Origin: Cynocephalus volans
Taxonomy: Eukaryota > Chordata > Mammalia > Dermoptera > Cynocephalidae
Length of the DNA: 64,000 nucleotides
Direction: 5' to 3'
Assembly: GCF_027409185.1 (NCBI RefSeq)
Contig: NC_084478.1
Location: 83,001,624 to 83,065,623, forward strand
Positions 20,469 to 32,139 of the stretch are shown here, one piece after another. The notes below the pieces were generated by a model. The model saw only the letters and a program-made list of their open reading frames with translations. It ran no database searches and was not told the origin of the DNA. A program made the position numbers and the translations under genes. How positions within the stretch are numbered: the stretch's first letter is position 1; every line of letters starts with the position of its first letter.

Positions 20469-22243
20469 GGTGGGAGAGGTATTGGCAAGAGCAGCGCTGC
20501 CTCCAGGGCCTGGGGTCTGACCCGTCTGACTTCCCATCCGTGCCGAGCCCACTTGAGTGACAGCCATGTCTGGGGACAAGATGATTTTTGATCCTACTAT
20601 GAGCAAGAAGAAAAAGAAACCCTTTATCTTAGATGAGGAAGGGGATACCCAGACAGAAGAAACCCAGGCCTCAGAAAGAAAGGAAGCAGAGCCAGAGACA
20701 ACTGAGGATGAAGACGTGGAAGCTGATGAAGAGGACAGTAGGAAAAAAGATGCTTCTGATGATCTAGATGACTTGAACTTCTTTAATCAAAAGAAAAAGA
20801 AGGGGAAAAAGTTAAGAAAATAATCTAAGTGATTCATTTTCAGAAATAATTCAGGCCCAGCCTGAAAGTTGTCTGACTGGTCCAGCCCATTCCTGGGGGG
20901 TCTCTGAGTAGATAAAGTTGTCCTTGAGATGGTAATGAGTTACCAGCCCTTAATTGTTTACCTCAAATGGATAAAGTTGTCCTTGAGATGGTAATCAATT
21001 AATAGCCCTTTGTTGTTCTCTTCATTTCCTAATGTTTCTCCTTTCACAGGGTTTTGGGTGGGCCTTTTTCCGTGGGCTAGTCTTGAGCCCTCAGACAAAG
21101 AAATTTCCTACAAAGGGGTAGTAAATTGGGGTACTTCTATACATCATGTGGGAAGATTGTGTATCCCATAGTACTGTCAGACAAGGAGGAGGCAGGGGCA
21201 GGGATTTGCGCACTAGGAAGTAAATTGCTTGTTACAGCCCTTTACCATGTGCCTGCCTGTCAGACCCTTGAAACTTGCAAGGCCGTAATTAAAGTCTTGC
21301 TTCGCTGTACCTCGCGTCTCCATGTCCATCCTTTGGCCTTGAATGTGTGAGGGTGTTTCTCACAAAAACAAAAAAGATATTTGATATTCTTCTTCTAAAG
21401 ATGAAGCTTTAGAAGATGAAGACAGCAAAAAAGATGATGGTATCTCATTCAGTAACCAGACAGGCCCTGCTTGGGCAGGCTCAGAAAGAGACTACACATG
21501 TGAGGAGCTACTGAATCGAGTGTTCAACATCATAGGGGGAAAAAAATCCAGATTCGATTGCTGGAGAGAAAAGGAAATTTGTTATGAAACTTCCACAGGT
21601 CGTCCAAGTAGGAACCAAGAAAACTTCTTTTGTCACCTTTACAGATATCTGTAAACTATTACATCATCAGCCCAAACATCTCCTTGCGTTTTTATTGGCT
21701 GAATTGGGTACAAGTGGTTCTATAGATGGTAATAACCAACTAGTAATCAAAGGAAGATTCCAACAGAAACAGATAGAAAATGTTTTGAGAAGATATATCA
21801 AGGAATACATCACTTGTCATACATGCTGATCACTGGACACAATCCTGCAGAAGAACACCCAACTCTATTTCTTACAGTGTGAAACTTGTCATTCTCAATG
21901 CTCTATTGCCAGTATCAAACCAGCTTCCAGGCTGTCATGGGCAAGTGAGCACAGCTCCATGCCAAAGCTAACTAATTTGCTAATCACCACTGATTTTGCA
22001 ATGTGTGTTGTGGACATTTGGCTGGACAGGTTTACCATCAGAATGGATATACCATTGTACTAAAAACAAGGTTAAAAAAAAAAAAAAGCTGCCAGTTCTT
22101 TGGTGAGTGGTTGGGTGGTTGGTTGGTCTGAAATCCTTTAACAACTGTCAGAGAAATGTGATATGGGGTAAAGAGGTGCTTTTTTAAAATCATCCATAGA
22201 CTTCTGTAAAATGCAAGATAAAGTTATTATAACAGTGAAAAAA
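20469..22243 (+). pseudogene. EIF2S2: Processed pseudogene of EIF2S2 (eIF2 beta)
   Basis: EIF2S2 encodes the beta subunit of translation initiation factor 2. The retrocopy has 5' UTR, an ATG at 20565 with the N-terminus [20 protein letters not shown] and the acidic and Lys-rich blocks. It then has an inserted LTR, a further missing stretch of coding sequence, the C-terminal domain in pieces ([18 protein letters not shown], frame 21584-21829, through the zinc-binding CHTC at 21814-21825), and 3' UTR to an A-tail near 22236-22243. It has no introns and is flanked by aatacccgtgtgta and aatacctgtgtgta. The second half of the zinc domain and other parts are frameshifted. Confidence 0.95.
20828..21365 (+). 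repeat. Solo LTR inserted in the EIF2S2 pseudogene
   Basis: This non-EIF2S2 sequence splits the Lys-rich region of the pseudogene. A variant polyadenylation signal (aattaaa, near 21285) is followed by a U5-like C/T-rich tail, and the plausible end is TTTCTCACA. Inside it, a segment beginning gataaagttgtccttgagat occurs at 20911 and again at 20970, a 59 bp tandem duplication. Exact ends are uncertain. Confidence 0.7.
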
Positions 22244-24539
22244 AATACCTGTGTGTAATATGTGATGCTCTAATCAGGATAATTAGTATATTCAACATTA
22301 AACAATGTAATGCTTTTACATGTCCCTTTACCAATTCCTGCCTTATTCCCCCTCCCCTTTCCCCCTCTAGTAAGCTCAGTTCTGTTCTCTCCTTTTGAAA
22401 GTTCAGCGTATTATTGTGACTGTTGTATCTTTCTTCCTTACTTTAAAAAATGTATTTGCTTACTTATTAAGTATTATTAATATTTATTAATGTATTTGTT
22501 TACTTATTAGTCCTATTTATGAGTGAGGACATGTGGTATTTCTGTTTCTGTGCCTGGCTTATTTCACTTAACATGATTTTCTCTGAGTTCATCCATGTTG
22601 CTGTGAATGGCAGTATTTCATTCTCTTTTGTGGCAGAGTAGTATTCCATTGTGTATATATATATATACCACATTTTCTCTATTCAATCATCCATTGATGG
22701 ACATTTCGGTTGGTTCCAAATCTTGGCTACTGTGAATAGAGCCATGATAAAGCACCGTTTATTGAAGAGGCAGCTTTTCCCCAATAGATGTTCTTGTTGC
22801 TTTCATCAAAAATCAGTTGGCTGTAAGTATGTGGGTTGATTTCTGGGTTCTCTATTCTGTTCCATTGGTCTGAGTGTTAGTTTTTATGCCATACTATGCT
22901 GTTTTGGTTACTATAGCTTTGTAGTATAGTTTGAAGTCAGGTAGTGTTATACCTTCAGCTATATTTTTTTGTTTAGGATTGCTTTGGTTATTTGTAGTCT
23001 TTTGTTCTTCCATATGAATGCTAGGATTGTTTTTTCTATTTCTGTGAAGAATGTCATTGGTATTTTGATGGGATTGCATTGAATCTGTAGATTACTTTGG
23101 CTTGTATGGACATTTTCACAATGTTAATTCTTCCAATTCAAGAGCATGGAATATCTTTCCATCTTTATGTCTTCTTTAATTTCTTTTGACAGTACTTTGT
23201 TGTCAGTTCTTTCACCTCCTTGGTTAAATCAATTCTTGGGTATTTTATTTCAGGGTGACTATTGTAAATGGGTCAGCTTTCTTGATTTCTTTTTCTGCTA
23301 ATTCATTGGATTATAAAAATTCCTCTGATTTTTGTGTGTTGATTTTGTACCCTGAAACTTTACTGAAATCGTTTATCAACTCTGAGTTATTATCTTTTCT
23401 GGATGATATTGGAGGTGGGCTTGTCATAGATGGCTTTTATTGTGTTGAGATACTTTCCTTCTATACCTAATTTGCTGAGTCTATCATGAAGGGGTGTTGA
23501 ATTTTGTCAAATGCTTTTTCTGCATCTACTGAGATAATCATATGGTTTTTGCACTTGGTTTTGTTGATGTGGTGTATCACATTCATTGACTTGCATATGG
23601 TGAACCATCCTTGCATTGCCAGGATGAATTCCACTTGATCATGGTGTGTAATTTATTTGATGTGTTGCTGTATTCGATTTGCTAATATTTTTTTGAGGAT
23701 TTTTGCATCTGTTCAAATGTATTGGCCTATAGTTTTCTATATATTTATGATTTTTATGTCTTCTTGCTGGATGGATCCCTTTATCATCATATAGTGGCCT
23801 TCTTTGTCTCTTTTTATGGTTTTTGGTTTAAAGTCTATTTTATCTGATATAAGAATAGCTATTCCTGCTCATTTTGGGTTTCCATTTATGTGGTATATTT
23901 TTTTCCATTCTGTGTATGTCTTTACAGGTGAGATGAGTCTCTCATAGACAGCATATAGTTAGGTCTAGCTTTTTAATTCAGTCAGCCACTCTGTGTCTTT
24001 TGAGTGGGGAATTTAATTCATTTACATTTAAGGTTGTTACTAAAAGGTATTGTCTTACTTCTGGCATTTTATTGATTTTTATTTGGATGTTTTAAATATC
24101 TTTTCTATCTTTCCCATTTGTTGTTTGTCTTTGGTGTTTGTTAGTTTTTGGAGGTGGTGAGACAGTTTCTTTCTCTTTCTCATTTGCATTTTTGTTCTAC
24201 CAGTCAGTTTTGTTCTTTCTTATGCATCCATGGTAGTCATTATCATTTTTCAGTTTCCAGATGCAAGACTCCCTTGAGGATTTCTTGTCAGGCTGGTCAT
24301 GTTGTTGTGAACTCTTATAGTTTTTGTTTGTCTGGGAAATATACTATTTCTCCTTCATTTCTGAAGGATAGCCTTGCTGGGTATAGTGTTATTGACTGGG
24401 AACTTTTTTCTTTTAGTATTTTGAATATATCATCCAATTCTCTTCTAGCCTATAGAGTTTCTGTTGGGAAGTCTGCTGTTAGTCTAATGGGGACTCCCTT
24501 ATAGACTTGACACTTTTGCTCACTCATGTCTGTGGTGTT

Positions 24540-25060
24540 CACAACAACAGTGGGGTTAGCTTGTGGAGGTGACAGCTGTGCTAGTGGCTGCAACTGCCTC
24601 ATTCACATCTGTAGTGTCCACAGAAGCAGCAGAATTACCTCATGGGGGTGGCAACAGTGCTAGCAGCTACAACAGCCTCTATCACATCTATGGTGTCTGC
24701 ATTGGCAGCAGAGTTATCTCATGGTGGCGGCAGCAGCACTCATGACTGCAACTACCTCCTTCATGTCTGTGGTGTACTTGGCAACAGTGGGGTTACCTTA
24801 TGTCAGTAGCAGAGGTGCCAGAGGTGGCAGCAGCTCCAGCAGCTGCAACTGCTTCCCTGGCATCTGCAGTGTCCTTGGCTATGTCCTTGGTAGCAGTGGG
24901 GTTACCTTGCAGGTGCAGCAGCAGCACCAGCAGATGCAGCTGCCTCCCTCACATCTGCAGTGTCCTTGACAGCAGCAAGGTTAACTCAAGTCATCAACAA
25001 TGGCAGCTGTGGTTGCAGCTGCCTCCCTCATATCTGCAGAGTCCATGGCTGAACTGACAG
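24540..25060 (-). repeat. Tandem GC-rich monomers in an L1 5' region
   Basis: About six diverged copies of a unit of roughly 85-92 bp. Landmarks: catctgcagtgtccttgg, 'gcagcagtggggttacctca' and 'agctgcaactgcctccctc', in varying states. The array lies on the 5' side of antisense ORF1-like sequence, where an L1 promoter belongs. It creates spurious Ala/Ser-rich ORFs on both strands. Confidence 0.75.
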
Positions 25061-25230
25061 GCCACCTGCAGGACTGCTGCTCTGTGGGGAGCTGTTCTGT
25101 GATGGATGTCTGGGACCAGACAATGGTTCCAGCAACTGTGGCAGTGGTAGCAGTGGACCTGTTTCAATGTTCTGTGGGAGGAATGCACTGGGCACCTCTA
25201 GTCCTTCATCTTCCTGGAAGTCTCCACCTT

Positions 25231-25744
25231 TTTTTTTTTTAATAACAGCCATTCTAACCAGTATATGATGATATTGTATTGTGGTATTTTTGGATTTGCA
25301 TTTCCCTGATTATTAGTGATGTTGAACACCTTTTCAAAGACCTGTTTGCCATTTGTGTGTATTCATTCGAGAAATGTCTATTCAGGTCCCTTGCCCATTT
25401 TTTAATTGTGTTATTAGGTGTTTTACTATTGAGTTGCATGAGTTTCTTATGTATTTTGGATATTAACTCCTTATCAGATATATGATTTGTAAATATTTTC
25501 TCCCAATCTGTAGTTTGCCTTTTCTTTTGTTTATTGTTTCCTTTGCTGTGCAGAAGCTTTTTAGTTTAATGTAATCCATTTGGCTATTTTCACTTTTGTA
25601 GCCTGTGCTTTTGGTGTGATAGCCAAAGAACGTTGTTGTCAAAGTAAATATTGAGTAGCTTTTCCCCTATGTTTTCTTCTAGGAGTTTTATGGTTTCAGA
25701 TCTTACATTTAAGTCCTTAATCCATTTTGAATTGATTTTTAATG
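25231..25744 (-). mobile_element. L1 ORF2 fragment, antisense
   Basis: Begins after a short poly-T and continues as the complement of the ORF2 C-terminal region ('tttgccttttcttttgttta', 'tcttctaggagttttatgg'). Decayed. Confidence 0.8.
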
Positions 25745-26700
25745 CCTTGTTTTCTTTTTAAGAATTTTTTATTATTTTTAACTGACATAATAACTGTACA
25801 TATTTATGGGCTACAGTGTGGTATTTCAATTAATGTATACAATGTGCAATGATCAAATCAGGGTAATTAGCACATTATCACCTCAAACATTTATCAGGTT
25901 TTTTGTATTGGGAATATTCAACATCCTCTCTTCTAGTTATTTAAAAATATACAATAAATTGTTGTTAACTATAATCACCCTGCAGTGCTAAAGGACAGTA
26001 GAACTTATTCCTCCTAGCTAGTTGTAATTTTGTGTCTGTTAACCAACATCTCCCTCTCCCCACTTTCCTCTATCCTTCTCAGTCTCTGGTAACTATTATT
26101 CCACTCTCTCTTTCTATGAGATCAAGTCTTTTAGCTTTCACATATGAGTGAGAACATGTGGTGTTTATCTTTCTGTGCCTGGCTTATTTTACTCAACATA
26201 ATGTCCTTCAGGCTCATCCATGTTGCTCTGGATGACAGGATTTCATTCTCTTTTATGGCTGCATAGTATTTCATTGTGTATATACACCACGTTTTATTCA
26301 TCTATTCATCTGTTGATGAACACTTAGGTTGATTTTATATCTTGGCTATAATGAATAGTGCTACGATAAACACGGGAATATAGACATATTTTCAACATAC
26401 TGATTTCCTTTCCTTTGGATATATACTCAGTAGTGGGATTGCTGGATCATATACTAGTTTTATTTTTAGTTTTTTGAGAAACCACCATACTGTTTTCCAT
26501 AATGGGTATACTAACTTACATTTCCACCAATGGTGTATAACAGTCCTTTTTGTGCATCCTTGCCAGCATTTGTTATGTTTTGTCTTTCTGATAATAACCA
26601 TATAACCATTCTAACTGGTGTGAAATGGAGTCTCATTGTGGTTTTAATTTATATTTCCCTGATGCTAAGTGATAACAACTTATTTCCTAATGGTTCTGTT
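25745..26700 (-). mobile_element. L1 3' end, antisense
   Basis: Complement of an L1 3' UTR (from 'ttaactgacataataactg') running into the ORF2 C-terminus ('ctcattgtggttttaattta'). A separate, older-looking element than its left neighbour. Confidence 0.82.
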
Positions 26701-26939
26701 TGGGGACATCTTCCACAAGATATTTCTCCCTAACTAGCTTTCCACACCCCAAATTTAGTACATAGATGTTGACTGAACATTGAATTTATATACTGCTCCG
26801 GGTAGAGACCTATGGCTAGTGAGGAAATTGTGTTAGGTTATTTCCAAACCTAGGCTATAATCCTAAATGAAATGTGGTCTAGTAGTTTAGGTCTTTAATG
26901 TATGTGGGGGGAAATGTTTAAAAGAAAAAAAAGAAACCT

Positions 26940-27120
26940 GACTTAATCACTAGCGATGAGACCTGAGCAGGTTATTCTCTAAGCCTTCATTTTCTTATCT
27001 GTAAAATGAGATAATACTCACCTACCTTATATGCTGTCTGAAAATTAAATGAAATAATGTATATAGAGTATTTCGTCTAGTGCCTGATGTACAAAGTTAA
27101 TAAATAGTAGTAATTATACA
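26940..27120. mobile_element. MIR SINE remnant
   Basis: The core 'tcttatctgtaaaatgagat' followed by 'aattaaatgaaataatgtat' is the MIR signature. Old and diverged. 26701-26939 shows nothing recognised. Confidence 0.75.
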
Positions 27121-30100
27121 ATTAATTTTCATATATCATAATCAAGTTTCTGCTGCAAAATGACTGATTATTTCATATTCTGGTACTAAGACCATTCTCA
27201 ATACTAATGCTACTAACTTGATAGCATACTTAAACTTAGTCAATAAGTGCTTTTCTCACAATTATATTTATCTGCAGGCATTACAGGTCACTGATGATAT
27301 TTTAAATATTTGGTATCAAGGGAGGGAGCCCTTGCAACCCCAAAAAGTGAAGGTGGGGAAGGAATTTAGGTCATTACCTAAATGAGCATTTGAGTTGGAC
27401 TAAATCAGAAATTGCAAACTGAAATATCCGAAGGGAATATGAAATTCATATAAACCCTTGAATCTTGTTAAATGTAAGACTTTAAATACTAAAGCTGTTT
27501 ATTTTACAGTCACATATTTTATTTACTGAATCATATAGCCTGTTTTTTCCTTTGATGGAGAACAAAATTTTCTTCTAAAAATAGATCTTGGTAACAATAA
27601 AATACCAAAAGCTGGTCATAATAATAATAAGAAGATGAAAACAGGAATTTGCTTTAACATTTTTCTGAAAAATACAAACATCACTATAATATATTGCCAA
27701 CTATCATTTATCTACATTGAAATTATTCCTTTTATGAATTATCCAAAAAAATCTTTAAATCATAGATTGGCAGAACATGCATCTGGGTTGCTTTTATCTT
27801 TAGGTAAATACATTCTCAAGAAATGCAAACAAAGTTGAACATTTTCTTAAGTAAGCATAATTAGGAAGATAAATTTACACAGGAAATGTGTTACAATGCA
27901 AAATACTGTTTTGCTTTACTGTTTCATTAATTTTTGCACATAAAAATGCATTAAAAGTACTAGCATTTGAAAGGTACAAATTATACTACTTATATGCAAA
28001 AGAAAAGACAAAACTAAATTATTTCAAACCCAAAGCAGAGGAAACTTTCAAGACAAATAATGACATTTAGTACTTAACAACTGGTTTTCTATCTTCAAAA
28101 TGCTAAGGAAACAAGTACTCAAGAAAACTTTGAGGCCTGTCCACAAAGTTCCAGTGAGTGGTTTGAAATACTAAAATACGAAGAATTCAGGAGACAAAGC
28201 AAGTTAAATTTAAGAGGCCCCATTACTATAAAATATATCTTAACTATATTTTGCACAGAAATGAAAGCAGTGGATGAATGACATGTTACAGCCAAGTTAG
28301 CAACATACAACTAACTTATCTCTTCTCAAACTAATTTAAACATGTGTTTCATAAAATTTCCTCCATACTGTATTTGTTACCTACATTCAATCAGTCTTTT
28401 TTTTATAATTTTTATCATCCATATCCATTACGTCAGTTAGCCATAATGCACAGTTAGTAGAAATGATCTCTTTATATCAAAATTCTTGACATTTGGCATT
28501 TTCTGCAAACCAAAGTCTGATCACAAAAGTTATATTTTATTCATATTAAATGTAGGTACATGTTCTTTAGGACATCTTAGCTCATTTTTGGACTATCAGA
28601 AATTGGTATGATTTACTTTGGCTCTCCAAGCTGGAAATATTATCTTAGTATTTAGTGTGATTAAATACCTATTTTTGACCCTGCGTTTTGAGTGCTGGAA
28701 TATAAACTGTAAAATTGAAAACACTCCAAAAGACATTGGCTAATCTTGGTGTCCCTACAATACTGTGCTTTTTCTCCTCATTGCATCTGAAAGTACCTGC
28801 CCTTCAGCAGTGAAGTGGTCTGGGGGAATACCCAAATAAGAAAGCAGGAAATTTCCTGTCTTAAAAATCCCTCCCTTAAAACTTTATAAGAGGGCTTATT
28901 GGTTAGCACAGTTGGTTAGAGTGTGGCCTTGTAACACTGAGGTCAAGGGTTCAGATCCTCATAGTGGCCAGCTGTGAAAAAAAAAAAAAACTTTATGAGA
29001 ATTTATTTCAAAATACATACATCTATTTCTAAAATATTTGTTTTAGTATAAAAATGTTATTTCCCCAAACCTTTGACTAAAATAGACATGCATGAAAATG
29101 CAGCATTTTCATCCTGCAGATTTACTAGCTTGGGAGGAGCCCCACAATCCCTGGCTCTATAAACATAGCATTAATCTATAGTTTTGACTATATGGAGTTC
29201 TAAATGTTGTTTTGTAATTTTCTTAAAGTTAGGTATGTTTACACTCTATTAAAACTTTCTACATATTGAAAGCATTCACTATAAAAACATTCACTTAAAA
29301 ATATTCACTATATTTAAAATAAAATTAACAAGTTAATATGAAATAAAAGCAATTTCTAGAGGTGACAATATTCTCACTGTGGCAGACAATCTAACTTCTA
29401 GGGGTACTTTCTTATAATGACAGAATTATCTAATACTAAAAACTAAGGTTTAAAAATTTTAATCATGTTAAACATTGCTATATGCTGAAATTACACAGAA
29501 GATAAAAATTATCATCTACCACTAAAAGCTCAAAAGAAATTATTGATACAATTACATGTTCTACAATGCTCCAAGGGATCTCTAACAGGGCTAAGCCCAG
29601 ACATTGTTTGGGTTTTATTTGAAGATTTTTTTGGTGTGTTTTTTGTTTCTACACCAATTACTACACTCTAAAGGATATAAAATGTGATTCTTAAACTAAA
29701 ATATGCTTCATACTTGATTTACTCTATTCTATAATTTCTGTTATGTAACATTAATAATAATTAAGATATATCCAGCTCTGAAAAGTACTGAAGTTCTTTG
29801 TGTGAGCAACAAATACACTGAAAATCCTGAGTGTTATGACAAGCTCCTCATTTGTATGCCCATATGGCATCCTGCCTTTCAGTGATGCTGTCTTCCAGTT
29901 ACTGATCTTATATGGCCAATGCCACAAAAAACAGGACAGGGCTTGTTTGTCTTACTATGTTTTTACTGAAAGTGAATATAACAATTGCATTAATTGCCTG
30001 TAAGCTACAAATGTTTATAAAAAAACCCAAACCAAACCATTTTTACCTTTAGTAATTATTAGTAATGTTTACATATGTAAATATTATATGCATGCCCTGT

Positions 30101-30204
30101 TTATACTGTTTTCAAGAAGAGAATATTGTTTTAAATTAATAGTAAACCAAAATTAACTGATAGGGCTGCATCAACCTTTCTTCTTTCCTGGGCCCTTGGA
30201 TTTC
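27121..30204. other. AT-rich region; possible 3' UTR of the TMEM123-like relic
   Basis: About 3 kb without coding signal, apart from one SINE. It lies immediately downstream, on the minus strand, of the TMEM123-like C-terminus, so some may be its 3' UTR. I found no clear end such as a poly-T with a target-site duplication. Confidence 0.35.
28889..28993 (+). mobile_element. Monomeric tRNA-derived SINE
   Basis: A-box region 'ggttagcacagttggttag', B-box region 'gggttcagatcctc', linker and A-tail. Near-identical flanks (aactttataag and aactttatgag) are the target-site duplication. Confidence 0.85.
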
Positions 30205-30205
30205 C

Positions 30206-30517
30206 TTAAATGATAGCATCATATTCATTGGTGGTTCTATACCAAATGTCTCTTCTCAAATAACACATTTTGCATCCAATGTAAAGAACAGATAAAATTC
30301 CAAATGTTAAAATAATACCACCAACAAAGCTACCAATATAAAATTTTGATCTTTCATTTTCTTTAGAATTGGTAGTTGTAATTGTCACTAATGAAGAAAC
30401 AGATGTCATTAAACTATTGTAGGCTGTGGTCATCATGGATGCTGACATGGATGTTTTGTTATTTTCTGGTTGTTTAGTAGATCCTTTGTTCCATTCTTCC
30501 TTTCTTGCTATGTCCCT
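30206..30517 (-). pseudogene. TMEM123: TMEM123 (porimin)-like C-terminus, probable retrocopy
   Basis: On the minus strand a frame from about 30517 to the stop at 30206-30208 ends in a type I membrane protein tail. It has a Ser/Thr-rich stalk, a hydrophobic segment GSFVGGIILTFGILSVLYIG, then a basic stop-transfer stretch and an acidic end (NEYDAII). This resembles my memory of the TMEM123/porimin C-terminus, a mucin-like cell-surface protein. The region upstream has stops (TAA near 30518) and no clear signal peptide, so the 5' part is lost, decayed or on other exons. A genuine last exon of a living gene is possible, but changes in the tail favour a pseudogene. Confidence 0.6.
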
Positions 30518-31263
30518 TTATGACTAAGTGATTTTCTGTAGTGGTATGGTGTGATTCCTTACTTTGTTATCCTTTGTGCATCTACAATAGGTTTTTGCTT
30601 TGTGATTACTATGCAGTTTAAAAAATAAAAATAAAAATTGTATAGTTATTAAGCTTATTACTTCAATTGCATTAAAAAACTCTACACTTTTATTCCACCT
30701 CCCCTTATTTTATGTTTTTGGTGTCACAATTTACACATTTTTGCCTTGTGTATCCTTCAACAAATCATTGTAGCTATTTTTATTTTTAATAATTTTGTCT
30801 TTTAACCTTTACACTAAAGACAGAAGTGATTTACATATAACCATTACAAACTTAGAGTATTCTGAATTTGACTACATACTTGCTTTTAGCAGTGAATTTT
30901 ATGCTTTTATATGTTTTAGTGTTGGTAGAAAAGAATGTTTAATGTCCTTTTATTTCAGCTTGAAGAGTTCTTTAGTATTTCTTGTAAGGCATGTCTAGTG
31001 GTAATGAACTACCACAGGGCTTGTTTGTCTGGCAAAGCCCTTATTTCTACTTCATTTCTGAAGGACAGCCTTGCTAGGTGTAATATTCTTGGTTGGCAGG
31101 GTTTTTTCTTAGTACTTTAAATATATTATCTCACTATCTCCTGGCATACAAGGTTTCTGCTGAGATATCCATTGATAGTCTTGTGGAGGTTTCCTAGTAT
31201 GTGACAAGTTGTTTTTCTTTTGCTGCCTTCTCTGACCATGACTTTTTGTTTTGTTTTTGTTTT

Positions 31264-31345
31264 TATAGCTGGCCACTATGGGGAACTGAACCCTTCGTGT
31301 TACCAGGCCACACTCTAACCACTTGGCTAACCCACCAGCCCCTCT
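31264..31345 (-). mobile_element. Monomeric tRNA-derived SINE, antisense
   Basis: Complement of B and A boxes ('ggggaactgaacccttcgtg', 'ctctaaccacttggctaacc'). Similar flanks (catgacttt and gtgactttt) suggest a target-site duplication. Confidence 0.75.
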
Positions 31346-32139
31346 CTGTGACTTTTGAGAGTTTGATTATAATGTGTCTCAATAAAGATCTCTTTATATT
31401 TAATTTATTTGAGGTTCCTTTGGCTTTGTGGATGTGGATGTTCATTTCCCTCTGCAGAATTGGGAAGTTTTCTATCATTATTTCATTAAATAAGCTTTTA
31501 AACCTTTTTCTTTTTCTGCTCCCTTGAGACCCCCATAATGCATATATTGGTTTGCTTGATGGTATGCCATAATTCCCATAGGATTACTTTACTGTTTCAT
31601 TCCTTTCTCTTTTTGTTTCTCTTACTGAGTAACTTCAAATGACCTGTCCTCAAGTTCACTGATTCCTTCTTCTGCTTGATCAAGTCTGCTGTTGAAGCTC
31701 TGTATGGAATTTTTCAGCTCAGTTGTATTCTTTAACTACAGAATTTCTGGTTCTTTTTGTTTCCTCTCTCTTTGCTAAATTTCTCCTATTGTTCATGTAT
31801 TGTTTTCCTGATTTCAGTTAGTTTTCTGTCTGTATTCTCTTATAGCTCATTGAGCTTAAGATTATTCTGATTTCTTTGACACACAGTTTATAAATCTCCA
31901 TTACTTTAAGGTTTGTTAGTGGTGCTTTATTTTGTTCCTTTAGTGGTGTCATGTTTCCCTGGTTGTCATTATCCTTTTGGGCATGCATTGGTGTCCGCAC
32001 ATTTGAAGAATTAAGCCCCTATTCCAGTCTTTATAGACTGATTTCTGCAGGGACAGCCCTTTACCAGTCAGCCTGTCTAGAGATTCTGAGCAGGCCATCT
32101 ATCATGGTTCATAGAGGACTTGCTGCTGAAGTCCTTGGG

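Larger units (their letters stand above)
20381..25230 (-). mobile_element. Antisense L1, internally deleted, with a tandem-monomer 5' region
   Basis: Read on the minus strand from right to left: a 5' region of GC-rich tandem monomers (24540-25060), ORF1-like sequence (about 24130-24510), endonuclease and RT portions of ORF2 (about 22560-24100), and a 3' UTR (22258-22560 continuing at 20381-20468). ORF2 is far shorter than normal because of internal deletions near 22770 and 23410. The EIF2S2 processed pseudogene sits in the 3' UTR with its own target-site duplication. Many stops; not functional. Confidence 0.75.

Noticed and set aside
24563..25242. Ala/Ser-rich plus-strand ORFs and Cys/His-rich minus-strand ORF
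   Set aside because: Products of the 90 bp monomer array, with no domain or start context.
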